From Paracoccus spongiarum (GTDB lineage Bacteria; Pseudomonadota; Alphaproteobacteria; Rhodobacterales; Rhodobacteraceae), in contig NZ_JAVAMQ010000011.1 in the NCBI RefSeq assembly GCF_030732095.1, forward strand, positions 1 to 64,000: a stretch of 64,000 nucleotides of DNA, written 5' to 3'. Made by a program: the position numbers and the translations under genes. The notes beneath the pieces were generated by a model. It was not told the DNA's origin, did not search any database, and saw nothing but the letters and a program-made list of their open reading frames with translations. Shown here piece after piece: positions 55,325-64,000 of this stretch (position 1 is the first letter of the stretch; each line of letters begins with the position of its first letter).

Positions 55325-57141
55325 TGTGCGGCATCATCGGAATTCTGGGCCGGCACGAGGTCTCGCCGCAACTGGTCGATGCGCTGCGGCGGCTGGAATA
55401 TCGCGGCTATGACAGCGCCGGCGTGGCCACCGTCGATGCCGAGGGCCGGCTGGACCGGCGCCGGGCGGTCGGCAAGCTGGTCAATCTCAGCGACCGGCTG
55501 GTGCATGACCCGCTGCGCGGCCATGCCGGCATCGGCCACACCAGGTGGGCCACCCATGGCGCCGCGACCGAGGTGAACGCCCATCCGCATCGCTGGCGCC
55601 GGGTCGCGGTCGTCCATAACGGCATCATCGAGAATTTCCGCGCCCTGCGCGACGAGCTGATCGCCATGGGCATCCAGCCCGAATCGCAGACCGACACCGA
55701 GACCGTCGCGCTGCTGGCCGGGCATCACATGGATCAGGGCCTGTCGCCGGTCGAGGCCTCCCGCGCCACGCTGGCCCGGCTGCACGGCGCCTTTGCGCTG
55801 GCCTTCCTGTTCGAGGGCGAGGGCGACCTGATGGTTGCCGCCCGCAAGGGCAGCCCGCTGGCCATCGGTCATGGCGAGGGCGAGATGTTCCTGGGCTCGG
55901 ACGCGGTGGCGCTGGCGCCCTTTACCGACCGGATCACCTATCTGGAGGACGGCGACCACGCGGTGCTGACCCGCGCGGGCGTGCAGATCTATGATTCCGA
56001 GGGCCATCAGGTCGGCCGGGCGCAGGGCCGCATCGATGTCGGCTCGACCGCCATCGACAAGGCCGGCTACCGGCATTTCATGGCAAAGGAGATCGCCGAG
56101 CAGCCGGTGGTAATCGGGGATGTGCTGAACCACTACATCAAGGGCGACCGCATCGTGCTGCCCGAGGGGCTGGATTTCCGCGGCGTCGACCGGCTGTCCC
56201 TGGTCGGCTGCGGCACCGCGCATCTGGCCGGCCATGTCGCGAAATACTGGTTCGAGCAGCTGGCCGGACTGCCCTGCGACATCGACGTGGCGTCCGAATT
56301 CCGCTATCGCGAGCCGCCCCTGTCGCCGAGCAGCTGGTTCATCGCCGTCAGCCAGTCGGGCGAGACCGCCGACACGCTGGCGGCGCTGCATTATGCCAGG
56401 GCCCATGTCAGCCGCACCGTCGGGCTGGTCAATGTCGGCACCTCGGCCATCGCCCGCGACAGCGACATCGCCCTGCCGACGCGCGCCGGGATCGAGGTCA
56501 GCGTCGCCTCGTCCAAGGCCTTCACCTGCCAGCTTGCGGTGCTGGGCATCCTGGCGCTGAAGGCCGCCCATGACCGTGGCCGGATCGACGATGCCGCGCT
56601 GGCCGCGCACCTGGCCGATCTGCGCGCGATCCCGGCGCTGATGCAGCAGGCGCTGAACCTGTCGGATGACTGCCGGGCGCTGTCGGACTGGCTGGCCCAG
56701 GCGCAGGACGTGCTGTATCTGGGCCGTGGCGCGCTCTATCCGGTGGCGCTTGAAGGGGCGCTGAAACTCAAGGAACTCAGCTATATCCACGCGGAAGGTT
56801 ATGCATCGGGCGAACTGAAGCACGGGCCGATCGCACTGATCGACCGGAATGTGCCGGTCGTGGTGCTGGCGCCGCATGACGCGCTGTTCGACAAGACCAT
56901 CTCGAACATGCAGGAGGTGATGGCGCGGCATGGCCAGATCCTGCTGATCTCGGACCGCGAGGGCATCGACGCGGGCGCCGAGGGCGCCCATGCGACGCTG
57001 CGGCTGCCCTCGGGTGGCGGGGTGTTCCAGCCGATCCTCTATGCCGTGCCGATGCAGTATCTGGCCTATCACACGGCGGTCGCCAAGGGCACCGACGTGG
57101 ACCAGCCGCGCAATCTGGCGAAGTCGGTGACGGTCGAGTAG
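55324..57141 (+). CDS. glmS: GlmS, glucosamine-6-phosphate synthase
   Basis: A 605-residue glutamine amidotransferase/isomerase. MCGIIGILG with nucleophile Cys2, LEYRGYDSAG, THGAATEVNAHPH in the glutaminase; two SIS domains (VGCGTAHLAGHVAKYWFEQL, SQSGETADTLAAL) and the C-terminal KSVTVE. Makes glucosamine-6-P for wall and LPS. No riboswitch/ribozyme is seen upstream; it is coupled to glmU by TGATG. Confidence 0.97.
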   Translation: MCGIIGILGRHEVSPQLVDALRRLEYRGYDSAGVATVDAEGRLDRRRAVGKLVNLSDRLVHDPLRGHAGIGHTRWATHGAATEVNAHPHRWRRVAVVHNGIIENFRALRDELIAMGIQPESQTDTETVALLAGHHMDQGLSPVEASRATLARLHGAFALAFLFEGEGDLMVAARKGSPLAIGHGEGEMFLGSDAVALAPFTDRITYLEDGDHAVLTRAGVQIYDSEGHQVGRAQGRIDVGSTAIDKAGYRHFMAKEIAEQPVVIGDVLNHYIKGDRIVLPEGLDFRGVDRLSLVGCGTAHLAGHVAKYWFEQLAGLPCDIDVASEFRYREPPLSPSSWFIAVSQSGETADTLAALHYARAHVSRTVGLVNVGTSAIARDSDIALPTRAGIEVSVASSKAFTCQLAVLGILALKAAHDRGRIDDAALAAHLADLRAIPALMQQALNLSDDCRALSDWLAQAQDVLYLGRGALYPVALEGALKLKELSYIHAEGYASGELKHGPIALIDRNVPVVVLAPHDALFDKTISNMQEVMARHGQILLISDREGIDAGAEGAHATLRLPSGGGVFQPILYAVPMQYLAYHTAVAKGTDVDQPRNLAKSVTVE

Positions 57142-57165
57142 CCGGCCGCGACACGGGAGAGCGCG

Positions 57166-57975
57166 ATGAGTTGCAGCTGTGGCCACCACCACCCCGGCAG
57201 ACCGCATGACGCGGCGGCCGACGGCCTGCCGGTGCCGCTGGCCCGGCCGATGGTTGAAATCCAGGGGCGGCTGACCTGCCCCGATGCCGCGCAGATGATG
57301 ATGGTCCTGGACCTTCTTCCGCGCCACGCGGACCTAAGCCGGGCCGAGCCGGGCTGCCTGCGCTTTGATGTCTGGCAGGACGACGATCCGCTGGTCTGGC
57401 ACCTGGCCGAGCTGTTCCGCGACGGCGATGCCTTCGCCGCCCATCAGCGCCGCACGGGCGACAGCGACTGGGCGCGCGAATCGGGCGGGCTGCAGCGCGA
57501 CATCCAGCGGCGCGAGGCGATGCCGGTGATCCGGCCGGAAACCCGCGCCGATCACGACGCCATCGACGCGCTGCACCGCGCCGCCTTCGGGTCCCAGGCC
57601 GAGGCGCGGCTGGTGCGCGATCTGCGCGCGGCGGGCGATCTGTCCCTGTCGCTGGTCGCCGTGGCGGGCGGGGCGGTGCTGGGCCATCTGGCGCTTTCGC
57701 CGCTGACGGGCGATCAGCCGGCGATGGCGCTGGCGCCGCTGGCGGTCGCGCCGGGCGCGCAGGGGCTGGGCATCGGCGGCGCGCTGATCGGCGCGGTGTT
57801 CGACCGCGCCGCGACGACGCCCATCGTGGTGCTGGGCGATCCGGCCTATTACGGCCGCTTCGGGTTCCGCCCGGCCGATCTGCGCTCGGCCCATGCCGGG
57901 CCGCATCTGCAGGTCCTGGGCGATCTGCCCGCCGGCACCGCGATCCACCACGCCCCCGCCTTCGACGCGCTGTAG
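57166..57975 (+). CDS. Fusion: antibiotic-biosynthesis-monooxygenase-like domain plus GNAT acetyltransferase
   Basis: A 269-residue protein. Starts MSCSCGHHHPG, a Cys/His cluster that could bind metal. Residues about 28-105 look like an ABM ferredoxin-like fold (PMVEIQGRLTCPDAAQMMMV, EPGCLRFDVWQDDDPLVWHL, FRDGDAFAAHQRRTG). Residues about 118-255 are a GNAT fold with acetyl-CoA motif LAVAPGAQGLGIGGALI and YYGRFGFRPA. Each domain is normally separate. GGGAGAG 5 bases before the ATG. No function is assigned. Confidence 0.75.
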   Translation: MSCSCGHHHPGRPHDAAADGLPVPLARPMVEIQGRLTCPDAAQMMMVLDLLPRHADLSRAEPGCLRFDVWQDDDPLVWHLAELFRDGDAFAAHQRRTGDSDWARESGGLQRDIQRREAMPVIRPETRADHDAIDALHRAAFGSQAEARLVRDLRAAGDLSLSLVAVAGGAVLGHLALSPLTGDQPAMALAPLAVAPGAQGLGIGGALIGAVFDRAATTPIVVLGDPAYYGRFGFRPADLRSAHAGPHLQVLGDLPAGTAIHHAPAFDAL

Positions 57976-57996
57976 CCGGCGGCCCGGCGCGGGCCC

Positions 57997-60312
57997 CTAG
58001 CGTTTGCGCATCGCGTCCAGAAGCGCCGCGCCGAATGCGCCCTGCCCCGCCTCGGCCGACTGCGCGGGCTTGCCGCCGCCCTGCCGCGGTTGCGGCTTGC
58101 CACCGCCCGCCGGTGCGGCGGCCTTGCGCGGACCGCCGGCCTCGGCGCCGCCATCCTTGCGCATGGTCAGCCCGATCCGCTTGCGCGCCACATCGACCTC
58201 GGTCACGCGGACGCGGACCACATCGCCCACCTTCACCACCTCGTTGGGGTCCTTCACGAAGCGGTCGGCCAACTGGCTGATATGCACCAGCCCGTCCTGA
58301 TGCACGCCGATATCGACGAAGGCGCCGAAGGCGGCGACATTGGTGACGGTGCCTTCCAGCGCCATGCCGGGGCGCAGGTCCCCGATGTCCTCGACGCCAT
58401 CGGCAAAGGCGGCGGTGACAAAGCCGGGGCGCGGGTCTCGGGCGGGCTTTTCCAGTTCGGCGAAGATGTCGCGGATCGTCGGCAGGCCGAACTCGCCATC
58501 CACGAACTGCTCGGCCCGCAGCGATTTCAGCGCCGAGCCGTCGCCCATGATCGCGCGGATGTCGCGACCGCAGGCGGCAACGATCCGGCGCGCCACGCCA
58601 TAGGCTTCGGGATGGACCGAGGATGCGTCCAGCGGTTCCTTGCCGTCGCGGATGCGCAGGAAGCCCGCGCATTGTTCGAAGGCGCGCGGGCCGAGGCCGG
58701 CGACCTTCTTCAGCGCCGCGCGCGAGGGGAAGGCGCCGTGTTCGTCGCGCCATGCCACGATGTTCTGCGCCAGCGACGGCCCCAGCCCCGCGACATGCGC
58801 CAGCAGCGGTGCCGAGGCCATGTTCAGATCGACGCCGACGGCGTTCACCGCATCCTCGACCACGGCTTCCAGCGCCCTGGCCAGTTGCCGCTGGTCCACG
58901 TCATGCTGATACTGGCCCACGCCGATTGCCTCGGGCGGCACCTTGACCAGTTCGGCCAGCGGGTCCTGAAGCCTGCGGGCAATCGACACCGCCCCGCGCA
59001 GCGACACGTCGAGATCGGGAAATTCCTTCGCCGCGAGTTCCGAGGCCGAATAAACCGAGGCGCCGGCCTCGGACACGATCACCTTGGCCGGGATCCTGGC
59101 GCCCCTGGGCAGCCGCTTCAGCACCTCGGCCACAAGCCGTTCGGTCTCGCGGCTGGCGGTGCCGTTGCCGATGGCGATCAGGTCGGCGCCGTGGCGCGCG
59201 ATCAGCGCCAGCAGCGCGGCCTCGGCCCCACGCAGGTCGTTCTTGGGCTGGAACGGATAGATCGTCGCCGTGTCCAGCAGCTTGCCGGTGGCATCGACGA
59301 CCGCGACCTTGACGCCGGTGCGGATGCCCGGATCAAGGCCGATGGTCACCCTGGGTCCGGCCGGCGCGGCCAGCAGCAGGTCGCGCAGGTTGCGGGCGAA
59401 GACGCGGATCGCCTCGTCATGGGCGCGTTTGCGCAGCTCGGTCAGCAGGTCGATATACATGGTGTTCGACAACCGCACCCGCCATGCCCATCCGGCGACC
59501 TGGCGCAGCCACTGATCGCCCGGCCCACTGCCCAGCGGGCCGATGGCCTGCGCCACGATGCCCTCGGCGCGCGCGGCGCCGGTGTCGGCATCGGGCGCGA
59601 TCTCGATCGTCACCACCTCTTCCTTGGCGGCGCGCAGGATCGCCAGCGCACGATGGGCGGGGATCGAGGCCCATTTCTCGCGGTGGTCGAAATAGTCGCT
59701 GAACTTGGCGCCCGCCTGCTCCTTGCCGGCGACCAGCCGCGCCGCGATGAACGCCTCGGCGCGCATGAAGTCGCGCAGCGCGCCCAGCAGGGCGGCATTC
59801 TCGCCGAGTTCCTCGACCAGGATGTCGCGGGTGCCGTCCAGCGCAGCCTTTACATCGGCCACCGCCTCGGTCACGAAGCCCCGCGCCAGCACCGCCGGAT
59901 CGGCGGCGCGGTCGGCCTGGATCGCCCGCAGCAGCGGTTCCAGCCCGTTCTCGCGCGCGATCATCGCCTTGGTGCGGCGCTTGGGCTTGAACGGCAGATA
60001 AAGGTCTTCCAGCGCGGCCTTGGTCTCGGCCCCGGCCAGCGCGCGGGCCAAATCGTCGGTCAGCTTGCCCTGATCGCGGATCGAGCCGAGGATCGCGGCG
60101 CGCCGTGCCTCCATCTCGCGCAGATAGGCCAGCCGCTCGGACAGGTTGCGAAGCTGGGTGCCGTCCAGCCCGCCGGTCGCCTCCTTGCGATAGCGCGCGA
60201 CGAAGGGAACCGTCGCGCCGCCATCCAGAAGCTGGGCCGCAGACGCGACCTGCGCCGGGCTTGCGTCGATTTCGGTGGCGATCAGGCGGGCGATGCGGTC
60301 GGCGGGGTCCAT
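57997..60312 (-). CDS. tex: Tex, S1-domain transcription accessory protein
   Basis: A 771-residue RNA-binding protein. N-terminal Tex domain, YqgF-like RNase H fold (TIGLDPGIRTGVKVAVVDAT), helix-hairpin-helix pair (ASAPLLAHVAGLGPSLAQNI, KVAGLGPRAFEQCAGFLRI) and S1 domain (LEGTVTNVAAFGAFVDIGVH). A basic, Gly-rich tail follows the S1 domain. Length is typical. Confidence 0.95.
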   Translation of the reverse strand: MDPADRIARLIATEIDASPAQVASAAQLLDGGATVPFVARYRKEATGGLDGTQLRNLSERLAYLREMEARRAAILGSIRDQGKLTDDLARALAGAETKAALEDLYLPFKPKRRTKAMIARENGLEPLLRAIQADRAADPAVLARGFVTEAVADVKAALDGTRDILVEELGENAALLGALRDFMRAEAFIAARLVAGKEQAGAKFSDYFDHREKWASIPAHRALAILRAAKEEVVTIEIAPDADTGAARAEGIVAQAIGPLGSGPGDQWLRQVAGWAWRVRLSNTMYIDLLTELRKRAHDEAIRVFARNLRDLLLAAPAGPRVTIGLDPGIRTGVKVAVVDATGKLLDTATIYPFQPKNDLRGAEAALLALIARHGADLIAIGNGTASRETERLVAEVLKRLPRGARIPAKVIVSEAGASVYSASELAAKEFPDLDVSLRGAVSIARRLQDPLAELVKVPPEAIGVGQYQHDVDQRQLARALEAVVEDAVNAVGVDLNMASAPLLAHVAGLGPSLAQNIVAWRDEHGAFPSRAALKKVAGLGPRAFEQCAGFLRIRDGKEPLDASSVHPEAYGVARRIVAACGRDIRAIMGDGSALKSLRAEQFVDGEFGLPTIRDIFAELEKPARDPRPGFVTAAFADGVEDIGDLRPGMALEGTVTNVAAFGAFVDIGVHQDGLVHISQLADRFVKDPNEVVKVGDVVRVRVTEVDVARKRIGLTMRKDGGAEAGGPRKAAAPAGGGKPQPRQGGGKPAQSAEAGQGAFGAALLDAMRKR

Positions 60313-60371
60313 CGGTTCCTCGTCATCTGGGGTCTGCGGTTCTAGCCCGGCGGCCGGGCCGCGCCAAGCGG

Positions 60372-62891
60372 TCAGTCCAGGGCCAGTTCGGGCAGCTTCA
60401 TCGCCTCGTCGGCCATCGCCTTGGCGCTGACGCTGTCGCGCACCGCCTGACGCAGCGCCTTCGACCGTTTCAGCACGCGGCGGAACCCGGTCTCGTCCAG
60501 TTCCAGCAGGCTGGTCGGCGTGATCGCGGTCACCTCGGCGCGGCGCGGCTTGCGGGTCAGCACGGCCATCTGGCCGAACATCTCGCCCCGGCCCAGACGC
60601 GTGGTCTGGCCGGCGATTTCCTGTTCGACCGCGCCCGAGGCCACGAAGAACACGCTGCGCGCGGCGCTGTCCTTGTGGACGATCACCCGGCCCGCATTGA
60701 CATAGCGCGTGCGCAGCGCCCGGCTGAGGCGGCGCAGCTCGGTCGCGTCGAGATCGGCGAACAGCGGGAACTGGCGCACGATCTCGCTCTTGCGCAGGGC
60801 CAGGTCCAGTTCGGGGCGGCCCTCGGCTTGCCGACGGCGGCGGCCGATATCGGCCATCAGCGCGGTGTGCAGCTCGGCCCCGATCAGCCCGTCATCCCGC
60901 ATGGCGTTGTATTCGCGTTCCTCGAGGCGCAGCGCGGTGCGGCGGATGAAGCGGCGTTCCAGTTCCTCGGCATAGCCGGGATATTGCAGACGCAGCCCCT
61001 CCAGCGCGGTTTCGACCGCCTCGACGCGGCGCTTGAGCAGCTCGTGCAGCACATCGCCGACCCGCCGGCCGTGGATGCGGCGGATCCGGCTGTCGATGAA
61101 GCCGTGCAGGTCGCGCAGGATCAGCCGCTTGGCCAGCAGCGATTCGAAGCGGTCGGCGGTCATCCGGGCCAGCGGAGCGGGATAGCGCAGCCAGTCGCGC
61201 AGCACGGCGGCGGCGCGAAAGCTGAAGCCATAGCGCAGGCTGCGCCGGGCAGCGCGCTGGTATTCGAAGCGCCCGCCGGTGCGCGCGGCCTCGATCAGGC
61301 GGTCGGCGTCGTGCAGCACCCGTTCGGTCAGCCGCGCGCTGACCGCGCGTTCGCGGAACCGCTCCAGCGTGACCTCGCGCTCATGGCCGGCCAGGGCGAT
61401 GAGGCCCAGGGTGATGCGGTCGCGATCGAGGATCTCGGCATTGTCCTCGGCCTCGGCGCGTTCCACCGCCTTGTCCAGCCGCGCGGCGAACCGCTTGGCC
61501 TCGGACCGCACGGTCTCGCGGGTGAGGTCGTAGTTCTCGGTCGCGTTGGCGACCTCTTCGCGCACGCTTTGCAGCGCCACCGCGACCACCTGGTTCGACA
61601 GCGCCTCGTCCAGAGGCGACAGCCGGTCCAGCCCCAGCCGGCTGATGACCCAACGCAGCGTCGTGCCCTGCACCATCAGCGTGAACAGCGTGAAGCCAGT
61701 GGCAAGGATGCCGACGAGGCGCTTGGTCTCGACCGGTACGCGCAGGCTTTCGGTCACCGCCAGCGCCAGGGCCAGCGTGACCGCGCCGCGCAGCCCGCCC
61801 CACAGCATCGCGGCGCGATAGGGCCGTTCGACGGTCGGCGACAGCCGCGCCAGCGACAGCAGCGGCATCAGCCCGAACAGGATGATCGCGCGGGCGACGA
61901 TGGCGGCCAGGATCACCACCAGCACCAGCGCGTAGTCGCCCGGTCGCATCCCCTCCAGAAGGCGCGGGATCAGCAGCGCCGCGAGAATGAAGATCAGCGC
62001 CCCGGCCCAGTGCGCCAGCAGGTCCCAGACCTCGCGCAGGTTGGTCCAGAAGGCGGGCGCCAGACGGCCCGGACCCATCAGGTTCAGGGTCAGCCCCGCC
62101 GCCACCACGGCGATCACGCCCGAGGCGCCGAACAGGTGCTCGGCGCCCACATAGGCCAGATAGGGCACCGCGACCGAGACCGACAGCTGCGCCAGCTCGT
62201 AACGCGCGAACCACTGCATCAGCAGCAGCGCGGCCCGCGCCACCAGCCAGCCCGCCAGCGCACCGCCCGCCATCAGCATCGGGAATTGCGCGATCGCCTG
62301 GCCGAAGCTGGGATCGGGCACGCCCAGCATCACGAAGCCCATGAACAGGCCGAACAGCGCGATGGCGGCGGCGTCGTTCAGCAGGCTTTCGCCCTCGATC
62401 ATCCGGGCCAGCCGGCGCGGCGCGGACAGCGACCGGAAGATGCCCACCACCGCCGAGGGGTCGGTGGTCGACACGATCGAGCCGATCAGCAGGCAGACCA
62501 CCAGCGGCAACCCGCTGACCCAGGCCAGCGCATAACCGATGGTCAGCGTCGCCACCACCACGGCTACCACCGCCAGCGTCAGGATCGGCACCCAGTCGTC
62601 CAGCATCCGGCGCACGTTCATGCCCAGTGTCGCCTGGAAGATCAGCGTCGGCAGGAACAGGTAGAGAAACACGTTCGAGCGGATCGGCAGGTTCAGGATC
62701 GCCTCGGCGATGGGGTTCAGCGCGTCGGTCAGTTCGGTCCGCAGGAAGAACACCGCACCGGCCCCGATGAGGATGCCCAGAACCGCAAGGATCACGCTGT
62801 AGGGCAGCGACAGCCGCGCCGCCAGCGGCTCGGCCGCGGCGATGACCAGAAACAGAAGTGCGGTGACCGAGATCAGAAGCGCGATGTCCAT
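60372..62891 (-). CDS. CPA1-type Na+/H+ antiporter with C-terminal cyclic-nucleotide-binding domain
   Basis: An 839-residue protein. Residues 1-410 are about 12 membrane helices of the NhaP/NHE family (STTDPSAVVGIF with the ion-site Asp, EGESLLNDAAAIALF). A long cytoplasmic helical region (about 430-690) follows, then a cNMP-like domain near 700-820 (FPLFADLDATELRRLSRALR, VFFVASGAVEQEIAGQTTRL, GEMFGQMAVL). It exchanges Na+ or K+ for H+; the domain suggests gating by a ligand. Arg of the phosphate-binding cassette falls in RKPRRAEV. ATG 62891 start. Confidence 0.88.
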   Translation of the reverse strand: MDIALLISVTALLFLVIAAAEPLAARLSLPYSVILAVLGILIGAGAVFFLRTELTDALNPIAEAILNLPIRSNVFLYLFLPTLIFQATLGMNVRRMLDDWVPILTLAVVAVVVATLTIGYALAWVSGLPLVVCLLIGSIVSTTDPSAVVGIFRSLSAPRRLARMIEGESLLNDAAAIALFGLFMGFVMLGVPDPSFGQAIAQFPMLMAGGALAGWLVARAALLLMQWFARYELAQLSVSVAVPYLAYVGAEHLFGASGVIAVVAAGLTLNLMGPGRLAPAFWTNLREVWDLLAHWAGALIFILAALLIPRLLEGMRPGDYALVLVVILAAIVARAIILFGLMPLLSLARLSPTVERPYRAAMLWGGLRGAVTLALALAVTESLRVPVETKRLVGILATGFTLFTLMVQGTTLRWVISRLGLDRLSPLDEALSNQVVAVALQSVREEVANATENYDLTRETVRSEAKRFAARLDKAVERAEAEDNAEILDRDRITLGLIALAGHEREVTLERFRERAVSARLTERVLHDADRLIEAARTGGRFEYQRAARRSLRYGFSFRAAAVLRDWLRYPAPLARMTADRFESLLAKRLILRDLHGFIDSRIRRIHGRRVGDVLHELLKRRVEAVETALEGLRLQYPGYAEELERRFIRRTALRLEEREYNAMRDDGLIGAELHTALMADIGRRRRQAEGRPELDLALRKSEIVRQFPLFADLDATELRRLSRALRTRYVNAGRVIVHKDSAARSVFFVASGAVEQEIAGQTTRLGRGEMFGQMAVLTRKPRRAEVTAITPTSLLELDETGFRRVLKRSKALRQAVRDSVSAKAMADEAMKLPELALD

Positions 62892-63081
62892 GACGTTGCG
62901 ATAGCTTGAAAAACCGCCACAGGGAATATCGCGGCGCGGCCGACCCGCGCTTTCGTGACTGCCCACGCGCCAGCCGTCATGCGGAGGGCGGGATGCGGCC
63001 ATGCGCGGAGCCGCCCATTGAAACCTTCCACCGCCGCACACAGTTGGCGATGACAGACACATCGCATCGGAAGGACCCTCC

Positions 63082-64000
63082 ATGCCGACACTTCACGACC
63101 CCCTGCCGCTTGGCCCGCTGACCCTGAAGAACAGGATCGTGATGGCGCCGCTGACCCGCAGCCGCGCCGGCGAGGCACGCGTCCCGAACGCGCTGATGGC
63201 GGAATACTATGCGCAGCGCGCCGGCGCCGGTCTGATCCTGTCCGAGGCCACCAGCGTCACGCCGATGGGCGTGGGCTACGCCGACACCCCCGGCATCTGG
63301 AACGAGGCGCAGGTCGAGGGCTGGAAGCTGGTCACACAGGCCGTCCATGATCGCGGCGGGCTGATCTTCCTGCAATTGTGGCATGTCGGGCGGATCTCGG
63401 CGCCGCTGTTCCTGGACGGCGAGACGCCGGTCGCGCCCAGTGCCATCCGCCCCGAAGGCCATGTCAGCCTGGTGCGGCCCAAGCAGGATTACGTCACCCC
63501 CCGCGCCCTCGGGACCGAGGAAATCCCCGGCATTGTCGAGGCCTATCGCAAGGGCGCCGAGAACGCGCGGCGCGCGGGCTTCGACGGGGTCGAGATCCAT
63601 GCCGCGAACGGCTATCTGATCGACCAGTTCCTGCAGGACAGCACCAACCGGCGCGAGGATCGCTATGGCGGCTCGCTGGAAAACCGCAGCCGTTTCCTGG
63701 CCGAGATCACCGATGCCGTGATCGGCGTCTGGGGCGCGGACCGGGTCGGCGTCCACCTCGCACCGCGGGCCGACAGCCACGACATGGGCGACAGCGACCG
63801 CAAGGGGCTGTTCACCCATGTCGCCCGGTTGCTGGGACAGCGCGGCGTGGCCTTCCTGGCGCTGCGCGAGCATCTGGCCGAGGACAGCCTGCTGGACGAC
63901 ATCAAGGCCGCCTTCGGCGGCGTGGTGATCGCCAATGAGGGTCTGACGCAGGCGAGCGCCGAGGCGCTGCTTCGCGACGGCCGCGCCGATGCGGCGGCCT
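63082..64000 (+). CDS. Old Yellow Enzyme-family NADH:flavin oxidoreductase, 3' end off the window
   Basis: The first 306 residues of an FMN alkene reductase. Typical pieces: LGPLTLKNRIVMAPLTRSRA, IFLQLWHVGRIS, the active-site EIHAANGYLIDQFLQD (His/Asn), and RREDRYGGSLENRSRFL. Similar enzymes reduce C=C bonds of enones, nitroesters or maleimide. AAGGACC 6 bases before ATG 63082. Divergent from the antiporter with about 190 bases between. Confidence 0.93.
   Translation, partial: MPTLHDPLPLGPLTLKNRIVMAPLTRSRAGEARVPNALMAEYYAQRAGAGLILSEATSVTPMGVGYADTPGIWNEAQVEGWKLVTQAVHDRGGLIFLQLWHVGRISAPLFLDGETPVAPSAIRPEGHVSLVRPKQDYVTPRALGTEEIPGIVEAYRKGAENARRAGFDGVEIHAANGYLIDQFLQDSTNRREDRYGGSLENRSRFLAEITDAVIGVWGADRVGVHLAPRADSHDMGDSDRKGLFTHVARLLGQRGVAFLALREHLAEDSLLDDIKAAFGGVVIANEGLTQASAEALLRDGRADAAA

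Noticed and set aside
55200..55330. glmS ribozyme/riboswitch
   Set aside because: glmS starts inside the glmU stop (TGATG); no leader exists and the class is from Gram-positives.

Overview
The window is high-GC alphaproteobacterial DNA, most likely from a Paracoccus-like member of the Rhodobacteraceae. Three things point there: the block dusB-ntrB-ntrC-ntrY-ntrX-trkA-trkH-hfq-hflX, an NtrC that lacks the sigma-54 contact loop, and the zur/znuABC, yjbH/yjbF and hemP neighbourhoods. This is judged from gene content and protein similarity by eye; no database search was run.

Region 1 (about 1-8590) is a decayed Mu-like transposable prophage. In Mu order it keeps GemA (gp16-like), Mor, an endolysin, small lysis proteins, gp27 and gp28, the I protease with its nested Z scaffold, a capsid accessory protein, the major capsid protein, gp35-like and gp36-like proteins, and two genes from near the right end. 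At least two internal deletions are visible. One joins the terminase large subunit in frame to the tail end of the gpG virion morphogenesis protein, removing portal and MuF. The other cuts gp36 and removes the whole tail region. The endolysin is split by a probable single-base deletion, and gemA looks truncated at about base 58. Two tandem 22-bp repeats at 8534-8577 look like transposase-binding sites at the right end. They lie directly against an EamA transporter gene that has lost its 5' part.

Region 2 (8.6-25 kb) is chromosomal housekeeping. It holds a LysE exporter, hemF, a lipoprotein, an SDR protein that has lost its catalytic lysine, an rsmC-like methyltransferase, clpS, a DacF-type carboxypeptidase with a SPOR domain, a LacI-family regulator and mobA. 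An exbB-exbD-exbD-tonB operon follows, in which the second ExbD has Asn in place of the usual membrane Asp. Next is a ygiC-ygiB-SPFH-zinc-ribbon run that looks like an envelope-maintenance module, then a PfkB sugar kinase.

Region 3 (25-38 kb, minus strand) is the nitrogen/redox two-component block with dusB upstream and potassium uptake (trkA, trkH), hfq and hflX downstream. Region 4 (38-50 kb) has sdaA, a COG3650 lipoprotein, a yjbH-yjbF exopolysaccharide pair facing a small secreted protein, the divergent Zur-controlled zinc uptake locus (znuB-znuC-zur against znuA), hemP, an rluB-type pseudouridine synthase with a very long Gly/Arg-rich tail, tadA and tRNA-Gly(TCC). Region 5 (50-64 kb) begins with about 1 kb without a convincing gene, followed by pheT, gph, glmU-glmS, an ABM-GNAT fusion, tex, a CPA1 antiporter with a cyclic-nucleotide-binding-like domain, and the start of an Old Yellow Enzyme gene cut by the window edge.
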